Shown: positions 25,619-34,048 of the stretch, one piece after another | How the letters are laid out: the number at the start of each line of letters is the position of its first letter | Numbering within the stretch: position 1 is the first letter of the stretch | NCBI GenBank assembly: GCA_910586355.1 | Contig: CAJUHJ010000019.1 | Span: 1 to 42,053 of the forward strand | Origin: an uncultured Lachnospiraceae bacterium | Lineage (GTDB): Bacteria > Bacillota > Clostridia > Lachnospirales > Lachnospiraceae | Length of the DNA: 42,053 bases | Reading direction: 5' to 3' | Program-made: the position numbers and the translations under genes | Notes under the pieces: generated by a model | Seen by the model: the letters and a program-made list of their open reading frames with translations, nothing else | Database searches by the model: none | What the model was told of the DNA's origin: nothing

Positions 25619-25659
25619 ATTGTTGCGGAGGTTTCAATGATACAAAGGAGGTCTATGGA

Positions 25660-27438
25660 TTGAGACACTTAAAAGTAAGAACAAAAATGACGCTTCTGTG
25701 TGTGGCAACGGTTCTCGCTATGTTCGCATTGTGTGTGATATTCAGCAACGGTATGTACGAGATTAACCAGTTGTCTACAAAAGAAATGAAAACTATCATC
25801 AGTAACCGTTATGATGATGAAATCAAAAAGCAGGTAGATACAGCGATGTCAATGCTTGATCATGTATATTCTGAGTATGAAGAAGGAGAAACCACGCTAG
25901 AAGAAGCCAAGACAAAAGGCGCTCACATTCTGAGGGATATGCGTTATGGCGAGGAAGGGTATTTCTGGGCCGATACATACGACGGAGAAAATGTTGTTCT
26001 TCTTGGCGGTGATACGGAAGGTACGAACCGCTATGAAGCGAAAGATATGAAGGGAAATTTCTATATCAAAGATATTATCAATAATGGAAAACAGAGTGAG
26101 GGCGGATATACCGACTATTATTTTTCAAAAGAAGGAGAATCCGAAGAACTTCAAAAACGTGCATATTCCAAAGCGTTTGAGCCTTTTGAATGGGTAGTGG
26201 GAACGGGCAATTATGTTGATGATATTGATTCTCAAATTCAGGAGTATTATAATCAGCAAAATACGTATATTGGAAAAAAAATAAAGACGGCGCTTTTGAT
26301 GGCGTTTATTCTAATATTGATAGTTGCATTATTTATAATTCTGATTTCCAGAGAAATCATAGCGTCTCTTAAAAAGGCGGTTAATTATAATAATCTGCTT
26401 GGAAAAGGCGACTTTTCAAATGAAGTGCCGACGGCGCTTTTAACGCGTAAAGATGATTTCGGAAATTTGGCGAGAACCATGAACCAGATGAAAAATAATA
26501 TTAGTACCCTAATCGGACAAATACATGAAGAATCGAACAGTATCAAAGACGCTTCTATGGATATTAACAACGAAGTATCATCTGTAAACGAAGAAATGGA
26601 AACGGTATCCGCTACGACAGAGCAGCTTGCTGCAAGCATGGAAGAAGTTGCCGCCGCATCTCAGGAAATTATTGCAATGTCCCAGGAAATTAATTCTTCG
26701 TCTCAGAAAATATCTGTAAAATCCCAAGAGGCGTCAAAACGTGTAACCGAAATTGCCAATAGAGCCGAAGATGCAATGGAATTTACCCAAAACGATCATA
26801 AAGCTGCCAGCAGCATTTCTGGGCGTATTCGCAAAGACTTAGGGCAGGCGTTGGAAAATGTAAAAGTTGTAGAACAAATCAATGTCCTTTCGGAAGCAAT
26901 TATGAGTATTACATCTCAGACAAACATGCTTTCTTTGAATGCGTCTATTGAGGCGGCAAGAGCTGGAGAAGCTGGAAAAGGTTTTGCTGTTGTTGCAGAT
27001 CAGATTCGTGTGCTGGCGGAGCAGTCGAAGCAGGCTGTTGTTGATATTCAGTCGATTACCAAGCAGGTGAACGAGGCTGTTTTGGAACTTGCTTCTGACG
27101 CTAAGGAATTATTGGAATTCGTATCAACAGATGTATCCAGGAGTTATCGTTCCTTTGAAGAGACAGCACAGGCATACAAAGATGATTCCAAATTTGTTGA
27201 TTCATTGATTACAGAATTTATGAATGAATCAGATCATTTGGCGCAGGCGATTGATGGTATTATGACAGCGATTGAAGAAGTTAGTACTTCAACCGATGAA
27301 GGAGCAAAAGGAACGACAGATATTGCACAGCGAATTAGCGACGTTGTGCTGAAAACAGAAAAAATGACCCATTCCGCAGCGCATACGAGTGAACGAGTAG
27401 AAATTTTGGGCGAGGAAGTTGGGAAATTTACAATTTAA
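25660..27438 (+). CDS. Methyl-accepting chemotaxis protein with Cache sensor
   Basis: A 592-aa transmembrane receptor. Order: TM1 (~10-30); extracellular single-Cache domain (~35-200, with MRYGEEGYFWADTYDG and FEPFEWVVGTGNYVDDID typical of sCache_2); TM2 (~207-230); HAMP (~232-285); long cytoplasmic signalling coiled coil whose hairpin tip reads SQTNMLSLNASIEAARAGE then GKGFAVVADQIRVLAEQS. The ligand is unknown; sCache_2 domains often bind small organic acids. The start is TTG with GGAGG 8 bases upstream. No che or flagellar gene lies in the window, so partners must be elsewhere. Confidence 0.95.
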   Translation: MRHLKVRTKMTLLCVATVLAMFALCVIFSNGMYEINQLSTKEMKTIISNRYDDEIKKQVDTAMSMLDHVYSEYEEGETTLEEAKTKGAHILRDMRYGEEGYFWADTYDGENVVLLGGDTEGTNRYEAKDMKGNFYIKDIINNGKQSEGGYTDYYFSKEGESEELQKRAYSKAFEPFEWVVGTGNYVDDIDSQIQEYYNQQNTYIGKKIKTALLMAFILILIVALFIILISREIIASLKKAVNYNNLLGKGDFSNEVPTALLTRKDDFGNLARTMNQMKNNISTLIGQIHEESNSIKDASMDINNEVSSVNEEMETVSATTEQLAASMEEVAAASQEIIAMSQEINSSSQKISVKSQEASKRVTEIANRAEDAMEFTQNDHKAASSISGRIRKDLGQALENVKVVEQINVLSEAIMSITSQTNMLSLNASIEAARAGEAGKGFAVVADQIRVLAEQSKQAVVDIQSITKQVNEAVLELASDAKELLEFVSTDVSRSYRSFEETAQAYKDDSKFVDSLITEFMNESDHLAQAIDGIMTAIEEVSTSTDEGAKGTTDIAQRISDVVLKTEKMTHSAAHTSERVEILGEEVGKFTI

Positions 27439-27442
27439 TTGG

Positions 27443-27482
27443 AAAGGCCGTATCTGCAAATTTTTGGATATGGCTTTTTTAT
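27443..27482 (+). terminator. Terminator after the chemoreceptor gene
   Basis: GGCCGTATC pairs with GATATGGC (one G-T) around an A/T loop, followed by a T6 run. Confidence 0.7.
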
Positions 27483-27547
27483 ATCTGGTTTACTTTTATG
27501 GAAAATTCAAGTAATATATAATTACAATGAAAAAAGGAGACAGAAAA

Positions 27548-28666
27548 ATGGATAAGTCAAAAGTATATTTCACAACTTTTAAAACAAGTTTTACAGAAAA
27601 TCTGCTGTCAAAGTTACGCAGACTGATGCTGACGGCGGGAATCAAAGATATTGATTTTGAAGACAAATATGCAGCGATTAAAATACACTTTGGTGAGTAT
27701 GGCAATCTTGCATTTCTGCGTCCTAATTATGCAAAAGTAGTAGCTGATGTAGTGAAAGAGGCGGGCGGCAAGCCATTTTTGACTGATTGTAATACTTTAT
27801 ATGTCGGAAGCAGAAAAAATGCCCTGGATCATTTAGATACTGCTTATGCGAATGGGTTTTCTCCAATGACAACGGGCTGTCAGGTAATTATTGCAGATGG
27901 GTTAAAGGGTACGGATGAAGCAATAGTTCCCATCAATGGAGAGTATGTAAAAGAAGCAAAAGTAGGACGTGCGCTCATGGATGCGGATATACTTATTTCA
28001 TTAACACATTTTAAAGGCCATGAAGCGACAAGTTTTGGAGGGGCAATAAAAAATATTGGAATGGGAGGCGGTTCTCGCGCAGGAAAAATGGAAATGCACA
28101 GTGATGGAAAGCCGACTGTTGCAGCAGAAAAATGTATTGGCTGTACAAGCTGTACAAAAGTCTGCGCCCATACAGGAGTAACCATAAATGAAAAAAAAGC
28201 GGTTATTGACCATGAGAAATGTGTTGGCTGTGGACGCTGTATAGGGGTATGCCCAAAAGATGCAATAGAGGCGACATTTGATGCATCAAACAAACGGCTG
28301 AATTGTAAAATGGCAGAATATACAAAAGCAATCTGCCAGAACCGTCCATGTTTTCACATTGCATTAGTCTGTGATGTATCGCCAAACTGCGACTGTCATG
28401 CAGAAAATGATATTCCAATTATCCCGGATGTTGGTATGTTTGCTTCTTTTGATCCAGTAGCGCTTGACGTTGCTTGTGCAGATGCTTGTAATCGTCAGCC
28501 GATAATTGCGGGAAGCGTATTGGCAGAGAATAAAGAAAAGCATAAAGACTGTGGACATGAAGATCATTTTCATATGACACATCCAGATACAGAATGGGAA
28601 AGTTGTATTGAGCACAGTATAAAAATAGGGCTTGGAACAGATCAATATGAATTAATTGAAATATAG
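27548..28666 (+). CDS. DUF362 protein with two 4Fe-4S clusters
   Basis: A 372-aa cytosolic iron-sulfur protein. An N-terminal DUF362 domain (KIHFGEYGNLAFLRPNYAK, ITLTHFKGHEATSFGGAIKN-like segment) is followed by a bacterial ferredoxin pair: CIGCTSCTKVCAHTG and CVGCGRCIGVCPKDAI. The C-terminal region is His/Cys-rich (DVSPNCDCHAEND, KEKHKDCGHEDHFH). Function is unknown; a redox or metallocofactor role is likely. I chose ATG 27548, with AAGGAGA 7 bases upstream; ATG 27527 is in frame but has no ribosome site. Confidence 0.9.
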   Translation: MDKSKVYFTTFKTSFTENLLSKLRRLMLTAGIKDIDFEDKYAAIKIHFGEYGNLAFLRPNYAKVVADVVKEAGGKPFLTDCNTLYVGSRKNALDHLDTAYANGFSPMTTGCQVIIADGLKGTDEAIVPINGEYVKEAKVGRALMDADILISLTHFKGHEATSFGGAIKNIGMGGGSRAGKMEMHSDGKPTVAAEKCIGCTSCTKVCAHTGVTINEKKAVIDHEKCVGCGRCIGVCPKDAIEATFDASNKRLNCKMAEYTKAICQNRPCFHIALVCDVSPNCDCHAENDIPIIPDVGMFASFDPVALDVACADACNRQPIIAGSVLAENKEKHKDCGHEDHFHMTHPDTEWESCIEHSIKIGLGTDQYELIEI

Positions 28667-28674
28667 AAATGGTA

Positions 28675-28699
28675 AAAGGGTATGCAGCGCATACCCTTT
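28675..28699. terminator. Perfect 11-bp hairpin between DUF362 gene and mecA
   Basis: AAAGGGTATGC pairs exactly with GCATACCCTTT around a 3-base loop. It serves both converging genes. Confidence 0.85.
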
Positions 28700-28722
28700 G
28701 ATTTTAATTAGATGGAATTATT

Positions 28723-29499
28723 TTATAACGCTGCAAATGTCTGTAATGCATGGCTTTGGCATAGAAGCTGATGATGTTCTGTAAAATATGCTTCTGTACC
28801 AGGAACAATTATGCCTTGATTTGCATATTCAGCTAAAATATTGCAGACTTTGTTGAAAACTTCCGGTGAATGACTGCTTTTGTGTAAAATCAAATAATAT
28901 AAAGCTCTGTCAGTGTCTTTAAACAAGGAGTTTTCTCCATCATAAAAGTCAACCAGAATATGTGCAAGTCTTGTAATATCTGTTAGATTATGAAAAACAA
29001 ATAACTTGGTAAGATCAATCGGGACGTTGACATCTTTAGAAGAGACTGCTGTGTTGGTGTTGTTAGGAACCATATCTTTTAAAGGAATGAAATCATCAGA
29101 AGAACCCTTTTTTTCCTCTGAAATTTTCTTAAACAAACCTAAAATATCGTCTGCGCCTTCTGCAAACATTTCTTCCATATTTTCATTGGGATATTCGTCA
29201 TATCCTTCCGGCATATCGGAAAACTTAGAAAAACGCGTATCCAATTCTTCGGGATATTCCACTTTTGTAATGATTAAAATAATTGCTTCTGGTGAAAGTG
29301 GGATTGCTTCTATCATTAATGGTATATCTTCTGCCTCAAAACCAAGTTCATAATTTGCCTGCTGCATCATGTCCTGAAAAAGCATTTTTGCCTTTTCAGT
29401 ACCATATGCCAGTTCACTTAATTTTAGATGTCGGTTCGAAAGATCTTTCTGTGTTAAAGTACAGCGGATTTGATTGTCATTTACTTTTTCAATTTTCAT
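28723..29499 (-). CDS. mecA: Adaptor protein MecA
   Basis: A 258-aa adaptor that delivers substrates to the ClpCP protease. The N-terminus MKIEKVNDNQIRCTLTQKDL and LFQDMMQQANYELGF match MecA, as does the C-terminal ClpC-binding domain (FHNLTDITRLAHIL, NSLFKDTDRALYYLIL). The acidic, low-complexity linker is in the middle. Length is normal. Minus strand, with its own promoter; divergent from the kinase cluster. Confidence 0.93.
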   Translation of the reverse strand: MKIEKVNDNQIRCTLTQKDLSNRHLKLSELAYGTEKAKMLFQDMMQQANYELGFEAEDIPLMIEAIPLSPEAIILIITKVEYPEELDTRFSKFSDMPEGYDEYPNENMEEMFAEGADDILGLFKKISEEKKGSSDDFIPLKDMVPNNTNTAVSSKDVNVPIDLTKLFVFHNLTDITRLAHILVDFYDGENSLFKDTDRALYYLILHKSSHSPEVFNKVCNILAEYANQGIIVPGTEAYFTEHHQLLCQSHALQTFAAL

Positions 29500-29564
29500 T
29501 CTTCCACATCCTTATTTGAATTATCAGGTTATTCATACGGCAGTAGGCCGCATTTCCATATAAA

Positions 29565-29593
29565 TTATAATCAAATAAGTATGGGATGTAAAG
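29565..29593 (-). promoter_or_regulatory. mecA promoter
   Basis: On the minus strand, TTTACA (29593-29588), 17-bp spacer, TATAAT (29570-29565). Confidence 0.65.
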
Positions 29594-29645
29594 ACTGATT
29601 TCATATAAAATCTTTCTAAAATATCTAAAATAATAGAAAAAACTA

Positions 29646-29676
29646 TTGCAGACAAAAAACAGTTATGTTATATAAT
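29646..29676 (+). promoter_or_regulatory. Promoter of the kinase cluster
   Basis: TTGCAG at 29646-29651 and TATATA at 29669-29674 (17-bp spacer) or TATAAT at 29671-29676 (19 bp). Transcription would start near 29682, giving a ~43-base leader to the proposed ATT start. Confidence 0.55.
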
Positions 29677-29724
29677 ATCACAAGAGATGCTTTTTCCGGT
29701 AAAAATTAGGAAGGAGCGAGGAAT

Positions 29725-31104
29725 ATTCAAGAAATAATCTGGTTTGGCCGGTATCTTGTTCTTTCAGAACTTGGAAAAGGAAGCGGCAGCATTGTATATC
29801 TGGTCAGACATCAAACACTAGGCGAGTATCGGGCAGTAAAGCGTATCTTAAAAGATTCCGATGCCGTCTGGAAGATTCAGGAAGTATCTGTTCTGAATCG
29901 TCTGAAACACCCACGAATTCCCAAAGTATATGATATGGAAGAGGATGATGAAGCCTACTATATTATAGAGGAATATATTGAGGGTGAATCTTTAGAAGCG
30001 CTTATGCTTCAGTCATTATTTATTACTCCAGATTTTATTTATCATACGATTATGGAAGTTGCGGACATTTTAGATTATATGCATCATGTATATCCGGAGC
30101 CTGTTATTTATCAGGATTTGAAGTCAGAACATGTTATTATAGGAAAAGACGGCGTCCGGCTGATTGATTTCGGCATAGCTTCCTGTTTAAAAAAGAGGGG
30201 GAATAAATATCAAAATTATGGGACCCCAAATTTTTGCGCGCCAGAAAAACGAGCAGAGGCAAAAGTCAGTGTTCAAACAGATGTTTATAGTATAGGAAAA
30301 CTTTTGGAAGAATTAATTCGCGCAGAAGGAACACATAAGTCCCAGTATCTTTTGCATATTGTAAAAAAAGCTACAAATCCTGAGCTTTCAGATCGTTACG
30401 ATTCGATTCGGGCATTTTGGGCAGATTTTGCAAACTATATGCAGTCAGATAAAAATTCAGTTTATCAAAAGCATCTCTTAAAAAAAATAGTCATCGCCGG
30501 CAGTCAGCCGCGCATAGGAACAACTCATCTGTCAATCTCATTTACCGAATATCTGAATCGAAAGAATCTATCGGCAGTCTATCAGGAAAGAAATCCCAGT
30601 GATAATATGCGAATGTCCATTCGTCAGGGTGGCTTTACGAAAGAGGGCGGTCTTTACCGCAGAAGGAAATTTTTTGGTATGCCTGCATATGGAGAAGGTG
30701 TTGAAGTAAATTTCCCAGAAGACTCTGTTGAAATTTTAGACTATGGGACGGATCTTCATGGGGCATTGTCTGAACAGGCGGATTTATTTCTGCTGGTTAT
30801 GGGGTGCAAGGAATGGGAAATTGAATACGGAAAAACTGCATTTGAAACTGTCAGACAGGCAAAAAATCTCATTTTAGTAGCAAATTATGGCAGTAAAAAG
30901 CAGGCAAAACAGTACGCAAAAGAATATAAGCAGACTGTATATTGTTTCCCATTAGATGAAAATCCCTTTCATATGACAAAGGAAAAGGAGGGGTTGTTTG
31001 AAAGACTGCTGGAAAAGCATTGGAATTGCCGGAAGTATTCGTGGCAGTGGCGTGACACATTTATCTGTGGCATTGGCAAATTATGCAGCAAGTGGATTAG
31101 GTAA
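29725..31104 (+). CDS. Ser/Thr protein kinase fused to a degenerate MinD/CpaE-like domain
   Basis: A 459-aa protein. Residues 1-250 are a eukaryotic-like kinase: Gly loop GKGSGSIVYLV, K39 in RAVKRI, E53, hinge EEYIEGESL, catalytic loop YQDLKSEH (D131, K133), DFG (D148) and APE. HRD is YQD, and the metal-binding Asn is H136. From ~255 a MinD/CpaE-like domain begins with IAGSQPRIGTTHLS, a P-loop without lysine, then EILDYG and a CFPLDENPF end. ATG 29935 would cut off the whole N-lobe; the frame is open back to a TAG at 29707, and the best start is ATT 29725, 8 bases after AAGGAG. The last ~35 codons overlap the next gene in another frame. A cytosolic signalling role is likely; target unknown. 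Confidence 0.82.
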   Translation: MQEIIWFGRYLVLSELGKGSGSIVYLVRHQTLGEYRAVKRILKDSDAVWKIQEVSVLNRLKHPRIPKVYDMEEDDEAYYIIEEYIEGESLEALMLQSLFITPDFIYHTIMEVADILDYMHHVYPEPVIYQDLKSEHVIIGKDGVRLIDFGIASCLKKRGNKYQNYGTPNFCAPEKRAEAKVSVQTDVYSIGKLLEELIRAEGTHKSQYLLHIVKKATNPELSDRYDSIRAFWADFANYMQSDKNSVYQKHLLKKIVIAGSQPRIGTTHLSISFTEYLNRKNLSAVYQERNPSDNMRMSIRQGGFTKEGGLYRRRKFFGMPAYGEGVEVNFPEDSVEILDYGTDLHGALSEQADLFLLVMGCKEWEIEYGKTAFETVRQAKNLILVANYGSKKQAKQYAKEYKQTVYCFPLDENPFHMTKEKEGLFERLLEKHWNCRKYSWQWRDTFICGIGKLCSKWIR

Positions 31105-31621
31105 AAAAACCGCTTATCTGGAACTTTATGCAAATGGAGAAATTGCGCATTGGAAGAAAGCAGGCGCAGAAGGATATTTCACAGACAAAAAAATCCACTA
31201 TTATCCGAAGCTAAAACGAGAGCAGATACCAATTCTTTTAAATTGTGATTACGAATGTGTGATTATGGATTTTGGTGACGAATATATCTGTTTTCGGGAA
31301 GAACTGCTGCACTGTGATAAAAAAGTTTTTCTTTTAAACTTAAATCTTTGGCAAAACTTTTATGCTAAAAAGTTATTAGACATGATACGAAAGGAAGAGT
31401 GGGGTAATATACAACCGCTGTATGCCAGTGCGAATGTACAAAAGAAGATAAAACTGGAATTGGAAAATTACTATGGGATACAAATAGAAAAAATTCCGTT
31501 TATACCTGATCCAGTGTGCATTAAATCAGATATTTTTGCCTGTTTCGACAGGATTTTAGGACACTCTGCCGCAAAGGCAAAAAGAAAAAATTTGCCAATT
31601 CCCATTTGGAAGAAAAAATAG
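30998..31621 (+). CDS. Stand-alone degenerate MinD/CpaE-like protein
   Basis: A 207-aa protein. It opens with SIGIAGSIRGSGVTHLSVAL, closely like the C-terminal domain of the preceding kinase and like a MinD P-loop (KGGxGKTT) but with the lysine position changed to Val and His after Thr. A Walker B-like ECVIMDFGDE and a terminal IEKIPFIPDPV segment complete the MinD pattern. ATP binding is doubtful. The start is TTG with AAGGAGGGG 4 bases upstream, inside the kinase gene (107-bp overlap). It is probably a partner or paralogue of the kinase's C-terminal domain. Confidence 0.8.
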   Translation: MKDCWKSIGIAGSIRGSGVTHLSVALANYAASGLGKKTAYLELYANGEIAHWKKAGAEGYFTDKKIHYYPKLKREQIPILLNCDYECVIMDFGDEYICFREELLHCDKKVFLLNLNLWQNFYAKKLLDMIRKEEWGNIQPLYASANVQKKIKLELENYYGIQIEKIPFIPDPVCIKSDIFACFDRILGHSAAKAKRKNLPIPIWKKK

Positions 31622-31672
31622 TTTTCACAAAATACAGTTGTACATTCTTTAGGTAAAGTGAGGGAGTTGGAT

Positions 31673-31879
31673 ATGGTGAACGAGCGGATGCAGCTGTTTA
31701 TCGAACTGCATGAGATTGAAAAAAAGGGGATTTCACTGTGGCTGGAAGGAATGCCAAGCAATTCTCTTGGGATTACAAATGCAGTCTTTATCAATGAAGA
31801 AAACGCATATATGCGGGACTATGTCTATGATGAGGGGGTGTTAAAAGAGCTGAGGTTTGATAAGGTATTTCATCATTAA
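31673..31879 (+). CDS. Small unknown protein
   Basis: A 68-aa soluble protein with no family I recognise. It contains LFIELHEIEKKGISLWLEG and INEENAYMRDYVYDEGVL. AGGGAG (31661-31666) is 6 bases before the ATG at 31673; an in-frame GTG at 31658 is less likely. It follows the MinD-like gene by 51 bp with no terminator between, so it probably belongs to the kinase cluster. Confidence 0.65.
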   Translation: MVNERMQLFIELHEIEKKGISLWLEGMPSNSLGITNAVFINEENAYMRDYVYDEGVLKELRFDKVFHH

Positions 31880-32007
31880 CGCAATTCAAATCCAGCAGAT
31901 AACGTTTATTTTGTAACTATTAATTTGGGATTATTGTATAGAATACATTTGATTCTGGTTCCTCAATGCCGGATAAAATGTTAGATAAAAAGATAAAAGA
32001 CAAATAG

Positions 32008-32052
32008 CTGCTGCAGCCGTGTGTAAAAATCTGGTTGCAGCAGTCTGCTTTT
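32008..32052 (+). terminator. Terminator of the kinase cluster
   Basis: CTGCTGCAGCC (32008-32018) pairs with GGTTGCAGCAG (32033-32043, one G-T), followed by a T-rich tail. Confidence 0.75.
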
Positions 32053-32128
32053 ATTCTAATATAAATAGAGACAGGTGTTTAATCCGGAACAGGACTCAAT
32101 TTTATGAGAATAGACAAAATAAAATGAT

Positions 32129-32156
32129 TTGAAAGTAGACAAGGGTATGGTATACT
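32129..32156 (+). promoter_or_regulatory. Promoter of the GH18 gene
   Basis: TTGAAA at 32129-32134, 16-bp spacer, TATACT at 32151-32156. Confidence 0.7.
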
Positions 32157-32217
32157 AATGAAGGTAAAATAATTTAAAGGCACGTAATGAAGAAGCATAT
32201 GCAAGGAGGACGTACAG

Positions 32218-33951
32218 ATGGAGAAAAGGCGCAAGCAGTCTGTCATACTAGCAGCAGTAGTTATCGTCATAATTATTATAATTTTATTTGCAGGAAAGAT
32301 TATCAGTAAATATACACCGTCAAAAGAAAAGGTGGATTTATCAGAATATTTTGGTGTGACAAAGGCAGAGTCAGCTGCAATTGTATTAGACCATAAGATA
32401 ATTAAGCCGCAGGCAGTTATCAGAGACGGAATGGCTTATCTTGATTATGAGACGGTAAAAGAACTGTTTAACAGCCGATTCTATTGGGATTTTAATGAAA
32501 ATCTTTTGTTGTACACAACTCCTTCAGACGTAGTATCAGCAGCAGCTTCCAGCAAAGATTATTTTGTAACGAAACAGAAAGAGACAGAAAATTACGTTAT
32601 TGTGTACGCAGATGCCGATACAGCGTATATCGCGATGGAGTATATTAAAAAGTTTACAGATTTGGATTATCGTTTTTACCAGGAACCGAACCGAATTGTC
32701 GTGACTACGGATTGGTCTGATTATAGAGCAGTTCCAGTCAAAAAAGAGACGCAGATTCGACATAAGGGAGGTATTAAAAGCCCTATTTTAGCAGATGTGG
32801 AAAAAGACAAAGAGTTGATTCAGTTAGAACAGGGAGACGATTGGGATAAAGTTGCCACTGAGGATGGTATTATCGGGTATATCCGTAATAAAAAATTAGG
32901 AGAAGCAGTTGAGAAAAGTTATGGACATACACCTTTAAAGGAAGAATTTACACATATCTTAAAAGAGGAAAAGATTACCATGGGCTGGCATCAGGTGACA
33001 ATTGCAGAAGCAAATAACACCGTAGCAGATACAATTTCCCGTACAAAAGGTTTAAATGTGATTTCTCCGACATGGTTTTACTTAAATGACAATAATGGTA
33101 CATTAATGAGTCTTGCGAGTGCAGAATATGTGCAGTACTGCCACAATCAGGGAATTGAAGTTTGGGCTCTTGTCAGTAATTTGGAAAATGACGCCGTCGA
33201 TTCTTCAGATGTGCTCAACCATACTTCAAAGAGGACAAACATGGTAAATCAATTAATTGCCTCGGCAATACAATATAATTTTGATGGAATTAATGTAGAT
33301 TTTGAATCTTTAAGCAAAGAAGCGGGCGACGGATACATTCAATTTATACGCGAGCTTTCCTTAAAGTGTAAAAATAACGGAATCATTTTATCTGTTGATA
33401 ATTATGTGCCGACAGAGTACACTGCTTTCTATAATAGGAAAGAACAGGCGAATTTTGCAGATTATATCATTATAATGGGATATGACGAACATTATGCAGG
33501 TTCGGATGAAGGATCTGTTGCTTCTATTGGATTTGTTACACAGGGAATTAAAGATACTTTAAAAGAAGTTCCGGCGGAACAGACAATCTTAGGAGCGCCG
33601 TTCTTTACAAGGGTCTGGACAGAAACGCCAAAAGAGCCGGATAACGATATGGAGGCGGCATCAGAAGATTATGTACCGTATGATTTGACTTCTCAGGCAG
33701 TCAGCATGGAAGAGAGCTGGAATATGGTAAGCGTCAACGGTATTGAACCGACATGGTCAGAAGCGGAAGGACAATACTATGCAGAATATATAAATGATGG
33801 GAAAACCTATAAAATATGGCTGGAAGACTTGAAATCTATGGAACTGAAACTTCAGGCAGCAGCAGCAGAAAATCTCGCAGGCATGTCATTTTGGAAACTT
33901 GGATTGGAAGATGTCAGAGTGTGGGATACTGTTTTAAAATATATGAATTAA
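32218..33951 (+). CDS. Glycoside hydrolase family 18 protein (spore-peptidoglycan-hydrolase-like)
   Basis: A 577-aa protein with an N-terminal membrane helix (~8-25) and the rest outside. Residues ~40-165 resemble a copper-amine-oxidase-N-like/stalk region, ~180-240 an SH3b-like domain (QLEQGDDWDKVATEDGIIGY), and ~255-577 a GH18 barrel. The catalytic motif FDGINVDFE is intact, with E363 as acid and D361 before it. The GH18 branch resembles SleL/YaaH/YdhD proteins, N-acetylglucosaminidases acting on cell-wall or cortex peptidoglycan. AAGGAGG precedes the ATG. Monocistronic. Confidence 0.9.
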   Translation: MEKRRKQSVILAAVVIVIIIIILFAGKIISKYTPSKEKVDLSEYFGVTKAESAAIVLDHKIIKPQAVIRDGMAYLDYETVKELFNSRFYWDFNENLLLYTTPSDVVSAAASSKDYFVTKQKETENYVIVYADADTAYIAMEYIKKFTDLDYRFYQEPNRIVVTTDWSDYRAVPVKKETQIRHKGGIKSPILADVEKDKELIQLEQGDDWDKVATEDGIIGYIRNKKLGEAVEKSYGHTPLKEEFTHILKEEKITMGWHQVTIAEANNTVADTISRTKGLNVISPTWFYLNDNNGTLMSLASAEYVQYCHNQGIEVWALVSNLENDAVDSSDVLNHTSKRTNMVNQLIASAIQYNFDGINVDFESLSKEAGDGYIQFIRELSLKCKNNGIILSVDNYVPTEYTAFYNRKEQANFADYIIIMGYDEHYAGSDEGSVASIGFVTQGIKDTLKEVPAEQTILGAPFFTRVWTETPKEPDNDMEAASEDYVPYDLTSQAVSMEESWNMVSVNGIEPTWSEAEGQYYAEYINDGKTYKIWLEDLKSMELKLQAAAAENLAGMSFWKLGLEDVRVWDTVLKYMN

Positions 33952-33954
33952 ATG

Positions 33955-33983
33955 AATAAAAATGCAAATGTTTTTATTTTGTA
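33955..33983 (+). terminator. Weak A/T-only terminator after the GH18 gene
   Basis: AATAAAAA (33955-33962) pairs with TTTTTATT (33971-33978), followed by Ts. All A/T, so stability is low. Confidence 0.35.
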
Positions 33984-33984
33984 C

Positions 33985-34012
33985 TTGTTTTTATACATAA
34001 AGATGTTACAAT
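33985..34012 (+). promoter_or_regulatory. Promoter of the amino-acid ABC operon
   Basis: TTGTTT at 33985-33990, 16-bp spacer, TACAAT at 34007-34012. Confidence 0.6.
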
Positions 34013-34048
34013 TAATAATATTTATGAAGAAAGGTAGGAGTAAAAATT

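Larger units (their letters stand above)
31880..32217. other. Intergenic region with a terminator and a promoter
   Basis: No convincing gene. It holds the terminator at 32008-32052 and the promoter at 32129-32156 listed separately, and a 7-base TAGACAA direct repeat just upstream of and inside the promoter. Confidence 0.6.
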
